Assembly (NCBI GenBank): GCA_902597335.1
Contig: CACJXK010000008.1
Coordinates: 1 to 60,913 of the forward strand
DNA from: an uncultured Pelagibacteraceae bacterium
GTDB lineage: Bacteria > Pseudomonadota > Alphaproteobacteria > Pelagibacterales > Pelagibacteraceae
Length of the DNA: 60,913 nucleotides
Reading direction: 5' to 3'
The stretch's first letter is position 1, and each line of letters begins with the position of its first letter. A program made the position numbers and the translations under genes. The notes under the pieces were generated by a model, which did no database searches, was not told the origin of the DNA, and saw nothing but the letters and a program-made list of their open reading frames with translations. Below, piece after piece: positions 34,771 to 42,010 of the stretch.

Positions 34771-35811
34771 TTAATGATTTATTGAAGAAGAAAAATTCCA
34801 AGAACAATCAAAACTAGGTATATAAACTCTAGATAATTTAGTGTTACCAAAGTTCTGGTTAAATATATTTAACCAATTTTCAACTTGCTTGGGCTTTTTA
34901 TCTTGGCTTCCAACTTGAGCAGTAATTACACCTTTTGGCTTTAATATTCTTGCAAGTGAATTCATATTTTTAGCAGCTAAATCAATGCAGTATTGGTCAT
35001 CGTTTAAGTCTACATATATTTGATCATATGTATCATCTTTAACAGCTTTTATACTTTCAAATGCATCACCCCACACACACTTTACTGAATTTTTTTCAGT
35101 AGCTTTCTCCCCAATTGTTCCGAGATGTTTGTCACAAACATCTACAACTTCAGGATCTAATTCGTACCAATCTATAAATCCAAAATTTTTTGATATACAT
35201 TCTCTAGCAACTCCTCCGTCTCCTCCACCGATAATAGCAGCCTTTTCTTTATTTGAGTTTAAACCTAGTCCTGAATTTACAAAAGTAGAACTATAAAGAT
35301 GTTCATCTTTTTCTGCCACTTGAATTTCATTATCAATAAATAATGCTTTTCCAAACTGTTCTAATTCCAATATCTCAATATGCTGGCCAACCTTTGATTT
35401 AAAATTTTCTAAAACTTTATTTACAACATATGATTTTTTTAAACCTGGTGAGCTATAATTATCATGATAGAAGTCTACAGTATCTCGATTGAACTGTTTT
35501 TTAATTATATGAGTATGCTCAATTTTATCTTTTATAACATCCAAAGCAACAGAAGGAGAGATTTTTGCACATGTAAAAAAATCGAAACTAATAATCCCTT
35601 TTTCAGGAAATGTATGAAAACTAATGTGACTTTCTGCCAATAATGCAACTAAAGTAAATCCTTGCGGCTCGAACTTATATTTTGATATTTGGAGCACAGT
35701 AACTTTTGCTATTTTAGCAATTTTGTAAACTAATTTTTCAAAGAAGACAGGATCATACTCCTTTTTTGTACCTATTATATCTAAGGCAATATGTTCTCCA
35801 ACTTTAGTCAT
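34771..35811 (-). CDS. Fused S-adenosylmethionine decarboxylase / spermidine synthase
   Basis: A 346-aa bifunctional protein. Residues 1-110 are SpeD (class 1B AdoMet decarboxylase): the self-cleavage site is E60-S61 in LAESHISFHTFPE, with the pyruvoyl precursor Ser61, processing His66 and Cys81 in FFTCA, the same spacing as T. maritima S63, H68 and C83. Residues about 112-340 are SpeE (aminopropyltransferase): EIQVAEKDEHLYS near 158, the SAM-type loop IIGGGDGGVAREC near 193 and YDQIYVDLND near 267. It makes decarboxylated AdoMet and transfers aminopropyl to a diamine, releasing MTA. It is divergent from the aldolase/SDR gene. Confidence 0.9.
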   Translation of the reverse strand: MTKVGEHIALDIIGTKKEYDPVFFEKLVYKIAKIAKVTVLQISKYKFEPQGFTLVALLAESHISFHTFPEKGIISFDFFTCAKISPSVALDVIKDKIEHTHIIKKQFNRDTVDFYHDNYSSPGLKKSYVVNKVLENFKSKVGQHIEILELEQFGKALFIDNEIQVAEKDEHLYSSTFVNSGLGLNSNKEKAAIIGGGDGGVARECISKNFGFIDWYELDPEVVDVCDKHLGTIGEKATEKNSVKCVWGDAFESIKAVKDDTYDQIYVDLNDDQYCIDLAAKNMNSLARILKPKGVITAQVGSQDKKPKQVENWLNIFNQNFGNTKLSRVYIPSFDCSWNFSSSINH

Positions 35812-35896
35812 ATAAATATTAAATAACTTTAGTATTTTAATTTTTTACTTCTTTCAAATAAAAAACTACGGTAATAATTTATTGAAGGATAATGCT

Positions 35897-37930
35897 GTGA
35901 AAAATAATTGGTCAAATAACGAGGCTAAAAAATACATATTAAAATATAAGAAACTTGGTCATTCTAAGGATATGGCTCTCAGGGTTTATACAACTAGGCT
36001 ACTTGGAAGAAATAGTGAACTAGTTTTACATGGTGGTGGCAACACTTCTGTTAAGACAACTATTAAAGATTTGGATGGAAAAAATTATGATGTTTTATGT
36101 GTAAAAGGGAGTGGCTGGGATATGGCTGAAATTGAACCAGAGGGATTACCTGCAGTAAAATTAAATCCTTTGTTAGCTTTAAAGAATAAAAAAAAATTAT
36201 CTGATGAAGAAATGGTAGCCTATCAAAAGAGAAATTTAATTAACATTAAATCCCCAAATCCATCAGTAGAAACTTTTCTACATGCTTTTTTACCATTTAA
36301 ATTTGTTGACCACACACATTCTGATGCAATCATGAATGTAACTAATAGACCAAATAGTTTTGCTTTTTGCAAAAAGATATTTGGAAAAAGAGTAAGTTTA
36401 ATTCCTTATGTAATGCCAGGGTATGGATTAGCTCAAAAAATTAATGAGGTTTATAATAAAAACCCTAATATAAATTGTCTTATCTTGATAAATCATGGAA
36501 TTTTTACATTTTCTAATGATGCCAAAGAGTCTTATGATCTAATGATAAAGTATGTAACAGATGCAGAAAAAGCTTTAAGAAAGTTAAAAAGAAAAAAAAT
36601 TAAACAAATAACAAAATTAAATACAAAAATTACTCCTTCTCAGATAGCACCAATATTAAGAGGATTAGCATCTCAAGGTACAAATAAAAAATTTATTTTA
36701 ACCTTTAGAAATAATAAAATTTTAAATTATTTCATAAATGGAAATGATGTAGAGAGATATTCCACAGAGGGAACAGCTACACCAGACCATGTCATTAGAG
36801 TAAAACCTTTCCCTTTAATAATTAAACCTAAACATAACTCATCGATTGATGATTTTAAAAAAACTGCAACTAAAGCTTTTAATAATTATAAAAAAAAATA
36901 CTTGAAATACTTTGAACAGAATCAAAAAAAAGTTAAAGAAAAGAAAACGATGCTAGATAGCTCACCAAGAGTGATATTAGTACAGAATATTGGTGTATTT
37001 TGTATAGGAGATAATCTAAAAGCAGCAAAGGTAGCAGCGGACTTAACAGAAACTAATGCTAGAGTAATTTCCTCAGTTGAAGAAACTTCAAAATATAAAT
37101 TCATATCAAAAAAAGATATTTTTGATGTAGAATATTGGTCCCTAGAACAAGCAAAAATAAAAAAAGAAATAAAAGAATTAGCAGGTCATGTTGTCGTTAT
37201 TACTGGTGCATTTGGAAAAATTGGGACAGCAACTTACAAATTATTTAAAAAATATGGAGCAGAGGTAGTTTTAATAGATAATAATAGGAAAAAAGTTACT
37301 GAAATGAGTAAAAAAATTAATGATCTTTGTATCTATTGTGATGTAACAAACAAAAAAAGTGTTAAAAAGGCATTTAATTTAATTTCATCCAAATTTGGAG
37401 GGATAGATATCCTTATATCAAATGCAGGAACTGCTTTGGGAGGATCTATCGCTGAAGTTGATGATAAAATTTTAAGAAAGAGCTTTGAAGATAATTTTTT
37501 TTCACATCAAAATTGTGCAGCTGAAGCTACCAAAATAATGAAGGCTCAAAATATTGAGGGATGTTTATTATTTAATATATCTAAACAATCTGTAAATCCT
37601 GGTAAAAATTTTGGACCTTATGGGTTGCCTAAGTCTGCCTTATTAAATTTATGTAAACAGTATGCATTAGACTATGGTTCCTATCGAATAAGATCTAATG
37701 GAGTAAACGCAGATAGAATTAGGAGCGGTCTCTTAAATGATGAAATGATTAAATCTAGAGCTAAAGCAAGAGATGTTTCAACTGAGGATTATATGAAAGG
37801 TAATTTGCTTCTAAATGAAGTTAAAGCCGAAGATGTTGCAAAAGCATTTTTTCATCTTTCAGTTTCCAAAAAAACTACCGGAGCCGTTTTAACAGTTGAT
37901 GGCGGAAATATTGCTGCTTCTTTAAGATAA
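35897..37930 (+). CDS. Fused class II aldolase / short-chain dehydrogenase
   Basis: 677 residues from the preferred GTG at 35897, placed 7 nt after AAGGA at 35885-35889; a TTG at 35882 is less likely. The N-terminal half is a class II (zinc) aldolase/adducin domain, with GGGNTSVKT near 50, the metal histidines in HTHSDA near 140 and INHGIFTF near 200. The C-terminal 250 residues are a short-chain dehydrogenase, with VVITGAFGKIGTA, NAGTALGG and the YGLPK (YxxxK) site. This architecture is annotated as rhamnulose-1-phosphate aldolase/lactaldehyde dehydrogenase. No rhamnose genes are nearby, whereas mtnA and mtnP are, so a 5-methylthioribulose- or 5-deoxyribulose-1-phosphate substrate is considered. 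Confidence 0.85.
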   Translation: MKNNWSNNEAKKYILKYKKLGHSKDMALRVYTTRLLGRNSELVLHGGGNTSVKTTIKDLDGKNYDVLCVKGSGWDMAEIEPEGLPAVKLNPLLALKNKKKLSDEEMVAYQKRNLINIKSPNPSVETFLHAFLPFKFVDHTHSDAIMNVTNRPNSFAFCKKIFGKRVSLIPYVMPGYGLAQKINEVYNKNPNINCLILINHGIFTFSNDAKESYDLMIKYVTDAEKALRKLKRKKIKQITKLNTKITPSQIAPILRGLASQGTNKKFILTFRNNKILNYFINGNDVERYSTEGTATPDHVIRVKPFPLIIKPKHNSSIDDFKKTATKAFNNYKKKYLKYFEQNQKKVKEKKTMLDSSPRVILVQNIGVFCIGDNLKAAKVAADLTETNARVISSVEETSKYKFISKKDIFDVEYWSLEQAKIKKEIKELAGHVVVITGAFGKIGTATYKLFKKYGAEVVLIDNNRKKVTEMSKKINDLCIYCDVTNKKSVKKAFNLISSKFGGIDILISNAGTALGGSIAEVDDKILRKSFEDNFFSHQNCAAEATKIMKAQNIEGCLLFNISKQSVNPGKNFGPYGLPKSALLNLCKQYALDYGSYRIRSNGVNADRIRSGLLNDEMIKSRAKARDVSTEDYMKGNLLLNEVKAEDVAKAFFHLSVSKKTTGAVLTVDGGNIAASLR

Positions 37931-38035
37931 TTTATGCAATTTTACCAACCAAAAAAAACTCCCTAATTTGATGGTTGCTCCAAATGGTGCAAGAAAAGTT
38001 AAAAAGATCATCCAGAAGTAACTTTTACTATCCAA
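37922..38035 (-). CDS. Possible tiny membrane ORF or gene remnant
   Basis: The 180-bp gap between the aldolase/SDR gene and the next plus-strand gene holds, on the minus strand, a stop-free frame of about 66 codons (38119 to 37922) that overlaps the aldolase 3' end by 9 bp. Its translation is hydrophobic (YFWMIFLTFLAPFGATIK and more). There is no ATG or ribosome site at the expected place; the only usable starts are a TTG at 38035 and an ATG at 38011. It may be a small membrane protein, a decayed gene or chance. Confidence 0.25.
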   Translation of the reverse strand: MDSKSYFWMIFLTFLAPFGATIKLGSFFWLVKLHKLS

Positions 38036-38110
38036 GAAAATGTCAATGTTATTAGAATTTATCTTAAAGGCTAGATGTTGTACTAAAGTGCACAGAATTA
38101 TGATAAGTAT

Positions 38111-38455
38111 ATGGCAATGAATCCATTAATATTATCTTTAATTGGTCTTGTATTAGTTGGTGTATCAGCAAATTTATTAAAATTAATAAAAAAAAATAAA
38201 ATTTTATTATTAATTTCAATTTTGCCATGTATTTATATTTTTATTTATGGTCTTTATGCAACTTTTGGGCCTATTGATTTATACAAAGATGGCACTGAAA
38301 ATTTCATTGCTCAAAATCCTGGAAAAGATTTACCGGTAGTATTTGTTCTTTTAAAGTTTTATCAATATATTTTAATTTTTGTCGGAGCAATTTTTGGATT
38401 AATTTATTTTAATTATTTAAAAAATTTTAGTGAAGCTAATCAGTCGTCAGATTAA
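38111..38455 (+). CDS. Small three-helix membrane protein, unknown function
   Basis: 114 residues with hydrophobic segments at about 5-25, 30-52 and 75-100. Between the last two lies a periplasmic or cytoplasmic loop containing GPIDLYKDGTENFIAQNPGK. I do not recognise a family. An ATG at 38111 and a second ATG two codons later are both possible starts; neither has a strong ribosome site. It lies convergent to mtnA with an 86-bp gap that shows nothing else. Confidence 0.5.
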   Translation: MAMNPLILSLIGLVLVGVSANLLKLIKKNKILLLISILPCIYIFIYGLYATFGPIDLYKDGTENFIAQNPGKDLPVVFVLLKFYQYILIFVGAIFGLIYFNYLKNFSEANQSSD

Positions 38456-38541
38456 GCAAATATAATTATATAGCCAGAAAAGTAATAAAAAAAAGTCTAA
38501 TCACATCAGTCTTTTAAATAATATATTTTAAACTTTATTGA

Positions 38542-39615
38542 TTACTTGTTAAACATTTTTTTTAAGCCTTCCGTGGAAGCTTCGCATATTCCTTTTTCTG
38601 TTATTAAACCTGTTACATATTTTGCAGGAGTAATATCAAATGCTAGATTCATTGATCTACTTGTTTCAGGATAAATCAAAACCTTTTTAATATTATTATT
38701 TTCATCTTTTCCTTCTATATGAGATAACTCTTCAGAGTTTCTCTCTTCGATAGGAATATTTTTGAAATTTTTTATATCCCAATCTATTGTTGAACTTGGT
38801 AAGGCTACATAAAAAGGAACATTATTGTCATGAGCGGCCAATGCTTTTAAATATGTACCAATTTTATTACAAACATCACCAGTTGATAAAGTTCTATCTG
38901 TTCCAACAATACACATATCAACCTCCCCTCGTTGCATTAATATTCCACCAGTATTATCTGCAATTATAGTATTTGGAATATTTTCTTCATTCAACTCATA
39001 TGAAGTTAAGTTTGCTCCTTGATTTCTTGGTCTCGTTTCATCAACCCAAACATGAATTGGAATGCCCTTTTTATGTGCGTGATATATTGGCGAGGTTGCT
39101 GTTCCCCAATCTATAGTTGCTAACCAACCTGCATTACAATGAGTTAAGATGTTAACAGTTTTATTATTTTTATTATAAATTTCTTCAATTATTTTTAGTC
39201 CATTAAATCCTATGTTCTCACAAAATTTTACATCCTCATCACATATTAATTTTGCTTCTTTTAATGCTACATCCAACAACTCATCAGACTTCACAAATGA
39301 TAATCTATTATTCATTCTATGAACTGCCCATTGCAAGTTTATAGCTGTAGGTCTTGAATTAACTAATTCCTCTGAACTTTTTTTAATGAAATCTAAATTT
39401 TTATTTTCTTGTATAGCCAATACTATTCCGTAGGCAGCAGTTCCACCAATAAGAGGTGCTCCTCTTACCTCCATAGTTTTTATTGCTTTTACTGCATCTT
39501 TTATTGTCTTCAAATCCTTAATAATAAACTGATGTGGAAGTTTGGTTTGATCAATTATTTTTACTACATCATCTTCATACCAAATCGTTCTATATTTTTT
39601 TCCATTTATTCTCAT
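38542..39615 (-). CDS. mtnA: S-methyl-5-thioribose-1-phosphate isomerase
   Basis: A 357-aa eIF2B-like isomerase with catalytic C160 in THCNAGWLAT and D240 in IVGTDR, at the positions usual for MtnA. RGAPLIGGTAAYG near 51 and VDETRPRNQGANLTSYEL near 191 also fit. It converts 5-methylthioribose-1-phosphate to 5-methylthioribulose-1-phosphate. It directly abuts the PhyH-type dioxygenase gene and follows mtnP in one operon. The later methionine-salvage enzymes (MtnB, C, D) are not in the window. Confidence 0.93.
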   Translation of the reverse strand: MRINGKKYRTIWYEDDVVKIIDQTKLPHQFIIKDLKTIKDAVKAIKTMEVRGAPLIGGTAAYGIVLAIQENKNLDFIKKSSEELVNSRPTAINLQWAVHRMNNRLSFVKSDELLDVALKEAKLICDEDVKFCENIGFNGLKIIEEIYNKNNKTVNILTHCNAGWLATIDWGTATSPIYHAHKKGIPIHVWVDETRPRNQGANLTSYELNEENIPNTIIADNTGGILMQRGEVDMCIVGTDRTLSTGDVCNKIGTYLKALAAHDNNVPFYVALPSSTIDWDIKNFKNIPIEERNSEELSHIEGKDENNNIKKVLIYPETSRSMNLAFDITPAKYVTGLITEKGICEASTEGLKKMFNK

Positions 39616-40404
39616 TTAATTACTCCAAACCACAGGAAACCAATCATTTCTCATTTTATCTCCTGGTTTTAAATCTATTCCAGCAAAAGGTGGAGAGGTT
39701 TCTCCTTTTCTTTCAATGTATCTTACATCGTCTCCAATAAATCTTGCAGAAAAAGCTTTACGACTTTTTTTGTCACTATTTCCTGAAGATGAATGTAAAG
39801 CTTTAAAATTAAATAATATTGCATCTCCTATATTCATCTCTGTACTAAAAATATTATTTTTATCTATATTTGGCATGTCCATAAAGTTCTTGTTATTTCT
39901 ATACCAAGAAGAGTCATTTGACCATTTAGTAGGCTTTACTAGCATTGGTAACTTATGGGATCCTTTCAAAACTTTCAGGCAGTTATCTTTTGATATATTA
40001 TCTAATGGTATCCAAAAACTTCCTGTATCATTTCCATCTACACAATAATATGGAAGATCTTGATGCCATGGAGTTTCCTTTTTTGTTCCAGGTTCCTTTA
40101 AGAAAATGTGTTCATGAAACACTTGAATTTTATTAGATTGAGTAGATTGAGCGACAATTTCTGCTGCTGGAGAATTAAAAATAAAATCTTTAAATTCTTC
40201 TATTCTTTGCCAATTACAATAGTCCTCAAAAAATCTTCCATGTTGTTTTGAAACATTTTCTCTTCCATGTGAACTTGGTTTATTTAATACTTTTTGAAAT
40301 CCCTTACTAAGTTTTTCAATCCAAGGCAAAAAAACTTTCTTGATTAAAATTACGCCATCTTTCTTATAATCTAAAATTTGCTTATCAGTTAATTTTGTAG
40401 TCAC
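39616..40404 (-). CDS. Phytanoyl-CoA dioxygenase (PhyH)-family Fe(II)/2-oxoglutarate enzyme
   Basis: A 262-aa double-stranded beta-helix oxygenase. Iron ligands are the HxD pair in TPWHQDLPYY near 145 and the distal His in FKALHSSSGN near 213, followed by Arg in RKAFSARF as the likely 2-oxoglutarate anchor. The family hydroxylates diverse substrates, including phytanoyl-CoA, small metabolites and natural products. It sits inside mtnP-phyH-mtnA, overlapping mtnP by 4 bp and touching mtnA, so a link to methylthio-sugar or purine metabolism is possible. The substrate is unknown. Confidence 0.83.
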   Translation of the reverse strand: MTTKLTDKQILDYKKDGVILIKKVFLPWIEKLSKGFQKVLNKPSSHGRENVSKQHGRFFEDYCNWQRIEEFKDFIFNSPAAEIVAQSTQSNKIQVFHEHIFLKEPGTKKETPWHQDLPYYCVDGNDTGSFWIPLDNISKDNCLKVLKGSHKLPMLVKPTKWSNDSSWYRNNKNFMDMPNIDKNNIFSTEMNIGDAILFNFKALHSSSGNSDKKSRKAFSARFIGDDVRYIERKGETSPPFAGIDLKPGDKMRNDWFPVVWSN

Positions 40405-41273
40405 GTGTTTAAAACTCTACCGGCTACTGTTTTAAGTTTATCTTTTGTTTTTTGTGATCTTTTTTCTGGAGCAGTAATTATAGCAACATCTAAACAATTA
40501 TTTGTTGGATCATTCGGATCAATATGATTTTCAAAATTTACAATTAAATTTTTAATCATACTTTTTGCTTTAGAAGCATTATCTAATAATACTTTTATTA
40601 CTTGTTGGACATCAACATTTTCATGATCTGGATGCCAACAATCATAATCAGTCACCATTGAAACAGATGCATATCTAATTTCTGCTTCTCTTGCTAATTT
40701 AGCTTCAGGCATATTTGTCATTCCGATCACATCTGCTTTCCACGATCTGTAAAGATTCGACTCTGCTAAAGTTGAAAATTGTGGGCCTTCCATTACCACA
40801 TAAGTTCCTCCCATTTGATAATCTATTCCTTCTTCTTTTATTGCATACTCACATGCATTCATTAAGCCTTTAGAGGTTGGGTGTGCCATTGATACATGAG
40901 CAACTATCTCATCATCAAAAAAGGTTTTATTTCTATCAAATGTTCTGTCAATAAATTGGTCAACAATAACGAATTTACCAGGAGGCAAATTTTCTTTCAA
41001 AGAACCTACTGCGGAGACAGAGACAATATCTGTTACACCCAATTGTTTTAATGAGTCAATGTTTGCTCTAAAATTTATGTTTGATGGTGAAATAAAGTGT
41101 CCTTTACCGTGTCTTGGTAAAAAATAAACCTCTTTATTTTTATAAATTGCTTTTAAAATCTTATCTGATGGTTTTCCCCAAGGAGTGTTTAAATCTATTA
41201 ATTCCCTGTCTTTAAACTCCTCAACATCGTAGAGACCACTTCCACCAATTATTGCTAATTTATTATTTGCCAT
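40401..41273 (-). CDS. mtnP: S-methyl-5'-thioadenosine phosphorylase
   Basis: A 290-aa purine nucleoside phosphorylase of the MTAP type. The phosphate site is AIIGGSGLYDVEEF at the N-terminus, with PRHGKGH near 53, MEGPQFSTLAESNLYRSW near 159 and MTDYDCWH-like VTDYDCWH near 215. It cleaves MTA to adenine and 5-methylthioribose-1-phosphate. It heads mtnP-phyH-mtnA and is divergent from apt by 37 bp, which is a logical pairing because Apt salvages the adenine. The MTA source in this window is SpeDE. Confidence 0.93.
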   Translation of the reverse strand: MANNKLAIIGGSGLYDVEEFKDRELIDLNTPWGKPSDKILKAIYKNKEVYFLPRHGKGHFISPSNINFRANIDSLKQLGVTDIVSVSAVGSLKENLPPGKFVIVDQFIDRTFDRNKTFFDDEIVAHVSMAHPTSKGLMNACEYAIKEEGIDYQMGGTYVVMEGPQFSTLAESNLYRSWKADVIGMTNMPEAKLAREAEIRYASVSMVTDYDCWHPDHENVDVQQVIKVLLDNASKAKSMIKNLIVNFENHIDPNDPTNNCLDVAIITAPEKRSQKTKDKLKTVAGRVLNT

Positions 41274-41310
41274 GTAAAAAGTAATTATATCTGAATTATA
41301 AATAACTATT

Positions 41311-41838
41311 ATGGATTTAAAAGATTATATTCGCTCAATTAAAGATTATCCTAAAAAAGGTATTTTATTTAGAGATATAACCACATTAATAAAGAATGAG
41401 ACTGCCTTTGAGGAGTCAATAAATCAAATAGTTGAGAGATCCAAAAAATTTAAGGTAGATAAAATCGCTGCAATTGAGTCACGTGGTTTTGTGTTTGCAT
41501 CCGCCGTTTCTTATATTTTAAAAAAACCATTCATAATGTTAAGAAAAAAAAATAAACTACCTGCTGATGTACATTCAGTTGATTTTGAGCTTGAATATGG
41601 AACAGCAACAATAGAAGTCCATAAAGACTCAATTTCACAAAATGACTCTGTTCTAATAATAGATGATTTGATAGCAACAGGTGGAACTGCAGAAGCTGCA
41701 GCAAAGCTTGTTGAAATTTCAAAGGGTAAAGTTGCAGCCTTTATATTTGTTATTAATCTCTTTGATTTAGGAGGTTGTGATAATCTTTTAAATAAAGGAT
41801 ACAAAGTTGAAAATTTGATGGACTTCCCAGGTCATTGA
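41311..41838 (+). CDS. apt: Adenine phosphoribosyltransferase
   Basis: A 175-aa type I phosphoribosyltransferase. The PRPP loop is VLIIDDLIATGGTAEAA near 113, with the Apt-type IRSIKDYPKKGILFRDITTL at the N-terminus, ESRGFVFASAV near 56 and LRKKNKLP near 77. It converts adenine plus PRPP to AMP. It is divergent from mtnP, whose reaction releases adenine. It is followed by the convergent tRNA-Met gene after about 20 bp. Confidence 0.94.
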   Translation: MDLKDYIRSIKDYPKKGILFRDITTLIKNETAFEESINQIVERSKKFKVDKIAAIESRGFVFASAVSYILKKPFIMLRKKNKLPADVHSVDFELEYGTATIEVHKDSISQNDSVLIIDDLIATGGTAEAAAKLVEISKGKVAAFIFVINLFDLGGCDNLLNKGYKVENLMDFPGH

Positions 41839-41858
41839 TGAAAAAAAGATTTAACTAA

Positions 41859-41935
41859 TGGTAGCGGGAAGTGGGATCGAACCACTGACCTCGGGCTTAT
41901 GAGTCCCGCGCTCTAACCAACTGAGCTACCCCGCC
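41859..41935 (-). tRNA. tRNA-Met (CAT), elongator type
   Basis: A 77-nt cloverleaf with encoded CCA. The acceptor stem is GGCGGGG/TCCCGCT (G-T wobbles at both ends), the D arm GCTC/GAGC and the T arm AGTGG/CCACT with loop TTCGATC. The anticodon loop is CTCATAA, with CAT. Base 1 pairs with base 72 as a wobble, so this is not the initiator, which has a 1-72 mismatch. The anticodon stem CGGGA/GCCCG ends in an A31-G39 mismatch, where relatives have A-T. A lysidine-modified tRNA-Ile2 also has CAT, but the body resembles alphaproteobacterial elongator Met. Confidence 0.9.
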
Positions 41936-41950
41936 ATAAGATTAGACTGG

Positions 41951-41978
41951 TTTATACTACTTTTATTTCTTTAATCAA
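41951..41978 (-). promoter_or_regulatory. Promoter of tRNA-Met
   Basis: On the minus strand TTGATT (41978-41973), a 16-bp spacer and TATAAA (41956-41951) lie 16 bp upstream of the mature tRNA 5' end. Position and spacing fit a sigma-70 type promoter. Confidence 0.5.
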
Positions 41979-42010
41979 ATAAGTTTTAAGTAGATTTAAG
42001 ATTATCATTT

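Noticed and set aside
35897..37930. Assigning the aldolase/dehydrogenase fusion firmly to L-rhamnose degradation
   Set aside because: No rhamnose isomerase, kinase, mutarotase or transporter gene is nearby, and the neighbours are polyamine and MTA-salvage genes. The name is therefore left generic.
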